NCBI GenBank assembly: GCA_016180765.1
Contig: JACPAP010000082.1
Span: 3,576 to 10,606, forward strand
From: Gemmatimonadota bacterium
GTDB lineage: Bacteria > Gemmatimonadota > Gemmatimonadetes > Gemmatimonadales > GWC2-71-9
Reading direction: 5' to 3'
DNA: 7,031 bases
Shown piece after piece: positions 6,376 through 7,031 of the stretch. The notes beneath the pieces were generated by a model. The model saw only the letters and a program-made list of their open reading frames with translations. It was not told where the DNA came from and searched no databases. Every line of letters starts with the position of its first letter. The stretch's first letter is position 1. The position numbers and the translations under genes were made by a program.

Positions 6376-6381
6376 AATATA
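6376..6381 (-). promoter_or_regulatory. -10-like promoter element for the dipeptidase gene (possibly leaderless)
   Basis: Read on the - strand, TATATT stands out in otherwise GC-rich DNA and ends 7 nt before the ATG at 6368. Transcription starting 6-8 nt downstream would begin at or next to the start codon, giving a leaderless or near-leaderless mRNA. There is no Shine-Dalgarno-like sequence in those 7 nt. The region 17 nt upstream (GGGCGG) does not resemble a -35 box. Confidence 0.5.
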
Positions 6382-6425
6382 CCGTCGCGTTGCGGCCCCC
6401 GCCCCCCGGTTCCTGACACCGCCCC

Positions 6426-6455
6426 TTGCCAGGTTCGGCGCGGCACGGAGATTCT
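6426..6455 (+). promoter_or_regulatory. Weak candidate promoter for gdhA
   Basis: TTGCCA (6426-6431) matches five of six bases of the sigma-70 -35 box. An 18-nt spacer leads to GATTCT (6450-6455), a poor -10 match. It would leave a leader of roughly 20 nt that includes the gdhA ribosome binding site. The rest of the 115-nt divergent region (6369-6483) shows only C-runs and no operator palindrome that I can see. Confidence 0.25.
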
Positions 6456-6470
6456 CTCGACCCCTTCCCC

Positions 6471-6475
6471 GGGAG
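6471..6475 (+). promoter_or_regulatory. Ribosome binding site for gdhA
   Basis: GGGAG lies 8 nt before the ATG at 6484 and decides the start. Another in-frame ATG at 6511 has no comparable sequence at the right distance. Confidence 0.6.
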
Positions 6476-6483
6476 CCTCCGGT

Positions 6484-7031
6484 ATGAGTGCCGCCGCGGG
6501 CGCCAGTGCGATGAAGACCGGCGCCATTGCCAAGTCCCAGTTCGACACGGCCGCCGACTTGCTGGGCCTGGAGCCGTACATGCGGCGGCTCTTGCGCATG
6601 CCCTTCCGCTCGATGGCCGTGGAGGTCCCATTCCGCAAGGACGACGGCTCGTTCGAGCTGTTCCGCGGTTACCGCGTGCAACACAACGGCGCGCGCGGTC
6701 CCTGCAAGGGCGGCATCCGCTTTCACCCCGAGGCGGACGAAGAAGAGGTGATCGGCCTCGCTACCACCATGACGTGGAAGACCGCGCTGGCGGACATTCC
6801 GTTCGGGGGCGCCAAGGGTGGCGTGCAGTGCGACCCGCGCAAGCTGTCGCCGCGCGAGCTGGAGGCCGTGACCCGCAGCCTCACCCGCCGAATCTCGATC
6901 GTGCTGGGACCCTACCGGGACATCCCCGCCCCGGACATGGGCACCAACGCTCAGGTCATGGCCTGGTTGTTGGACGAGTATTCCGCCCGCGCCGGCTACT
7001 CTCCCGCCGTGGTCACCGGCAAACCCCTCTC
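6484..7031 (+). CDS. gdhA: Glutamate dehydrogenase (Glu/Leu/Phe/Val dehydrogenase family), N-terminal part, 3' truncated by window end
   Basis: The enzyme interconverts glutamate with 2-oxoglutarate plus ammonia using NAD(P). The 182 full codons present cover the dimerisation/catalytic domain. Substrate-site residues are visible at Lys75 (GPCKGGIRFHP), Lys99 (TWKTALADIPFGG), Lys111 (GGAKGGV) and catalytic Asp151 (PAPDMGT). Their spacing (24, 12 and 40 residues) equals that of clostridial hexameric GDH Lys89, Lys113, Lys125 and Asp165. The GPCKGGIRFHP form favours glutamate over leucine or phenylalanine dehydrogenase. The Rossmann domain that would decide NAD versus NADP lies beyond the window. 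The first 15 or so residues (MSAAAGASAMKTGAI) are a weakly constrained leader. The gene is transcribed divergently from the dipeptidase with a 115-nt gap. Confidence 0.93.
   Translation, partial: MSAAAGASAMKTGAIAKSQFDTAADLLGLEPYMRRLLRMPFRSMAVEVPFRKDDGSFELFRGYRVQHNGARGPCKGGIRFHPEADEEEVIGLATTMTWKTALADIPFGGAKGGVQCDPRKLSPRELEAVTRSLTRRISIVLGPYRDIPAPDMGTNAQVMAWLLDEYSARAGYSPAVVTGKPL

Noticed and set aside
6369..6638. N-terminal extension of the dipeptidase
   Set aside because: It would overlap gdhA antisense, contains no homologous region, and passes through the -10-like box next to the ATG at 6368.

Overview
The window is high-GC (by eye about two-thirds G+C), densely coded bacterial DNA with very short intergenic gaps. 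The alpha/beta-type E1, the E2 beginning with an ALSPTMEEGRLVKW-like lipoyl domain, and the M20 dipeptidase and GDH sequences suggest an uncultured, Gemmatimonadota-like free-living bacterium. That assignment is inference from remembered sequence style, not from a search.

Layout. Bases 1-4884 (+ strand) are the distal part of a pyruvate dehydrogenase operon: the last 60 codons of E1 alpha (pdhA); one continuous ORF that joins E1 beta to a complete E2 (pdhB/pdhC, 190-2343); dihydrolipoamide dehydrogenase (lpd, 2347-3739), broken by a +1 frame change near 2729-2733; a small four-helix membrane protein (3740-4190), broken by a perfect 49-bp tandem duplication; and lipB (4192-4884), octanoyltransferase. 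All gaps between these genes are 0-4 nt, so translational coupling is likely. Bases 4885-5003 are a convergent intergenic region holding four GC-rich hairpins. Bases 5004-6368 (- strand) encode an M20 family dipeptidase, apparently from a near-leaderless promoter. A 115-nt divergent region follows, then the 5' part of a hexameric-type glutamate dehydrogenase (6484 to the window end).

How the genes work together. E1 alpha/beta decarboxylates pyruvate and acetylates the lipoyl arm of E2. E2 passes the acetyl group to CoA, and Lpd reoxidises the dihydrolipoyl arm. LipB starts the de novo route that puts lipoate on E2, so the operon carries both the enzyme and the first step of its cofactor attachment. 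The peptidase and GDH on the other side feed amino-acid carbon and nitrogen into central metabolism.

The unusual point is that three neighbouring genes of one essential operon each carry a structural lesion: loss of the E1 beta C-terminus with in-frame fusion to E2, a frameshift in lpd, and a frame-breaking 49-bp duplication in the membrane gene. All catalytic residues I can check are intact. That pattern fits assembly or sequencing error, very recent decay, or (for the fusion) a real new architecture. The E2 linker also contains an odd G-run/C-run repeat cluster with three quadruplex-type motifs and alternative inverted repeats. I found no RNA gene, CRISPR array, insertion sequence or phage gene.
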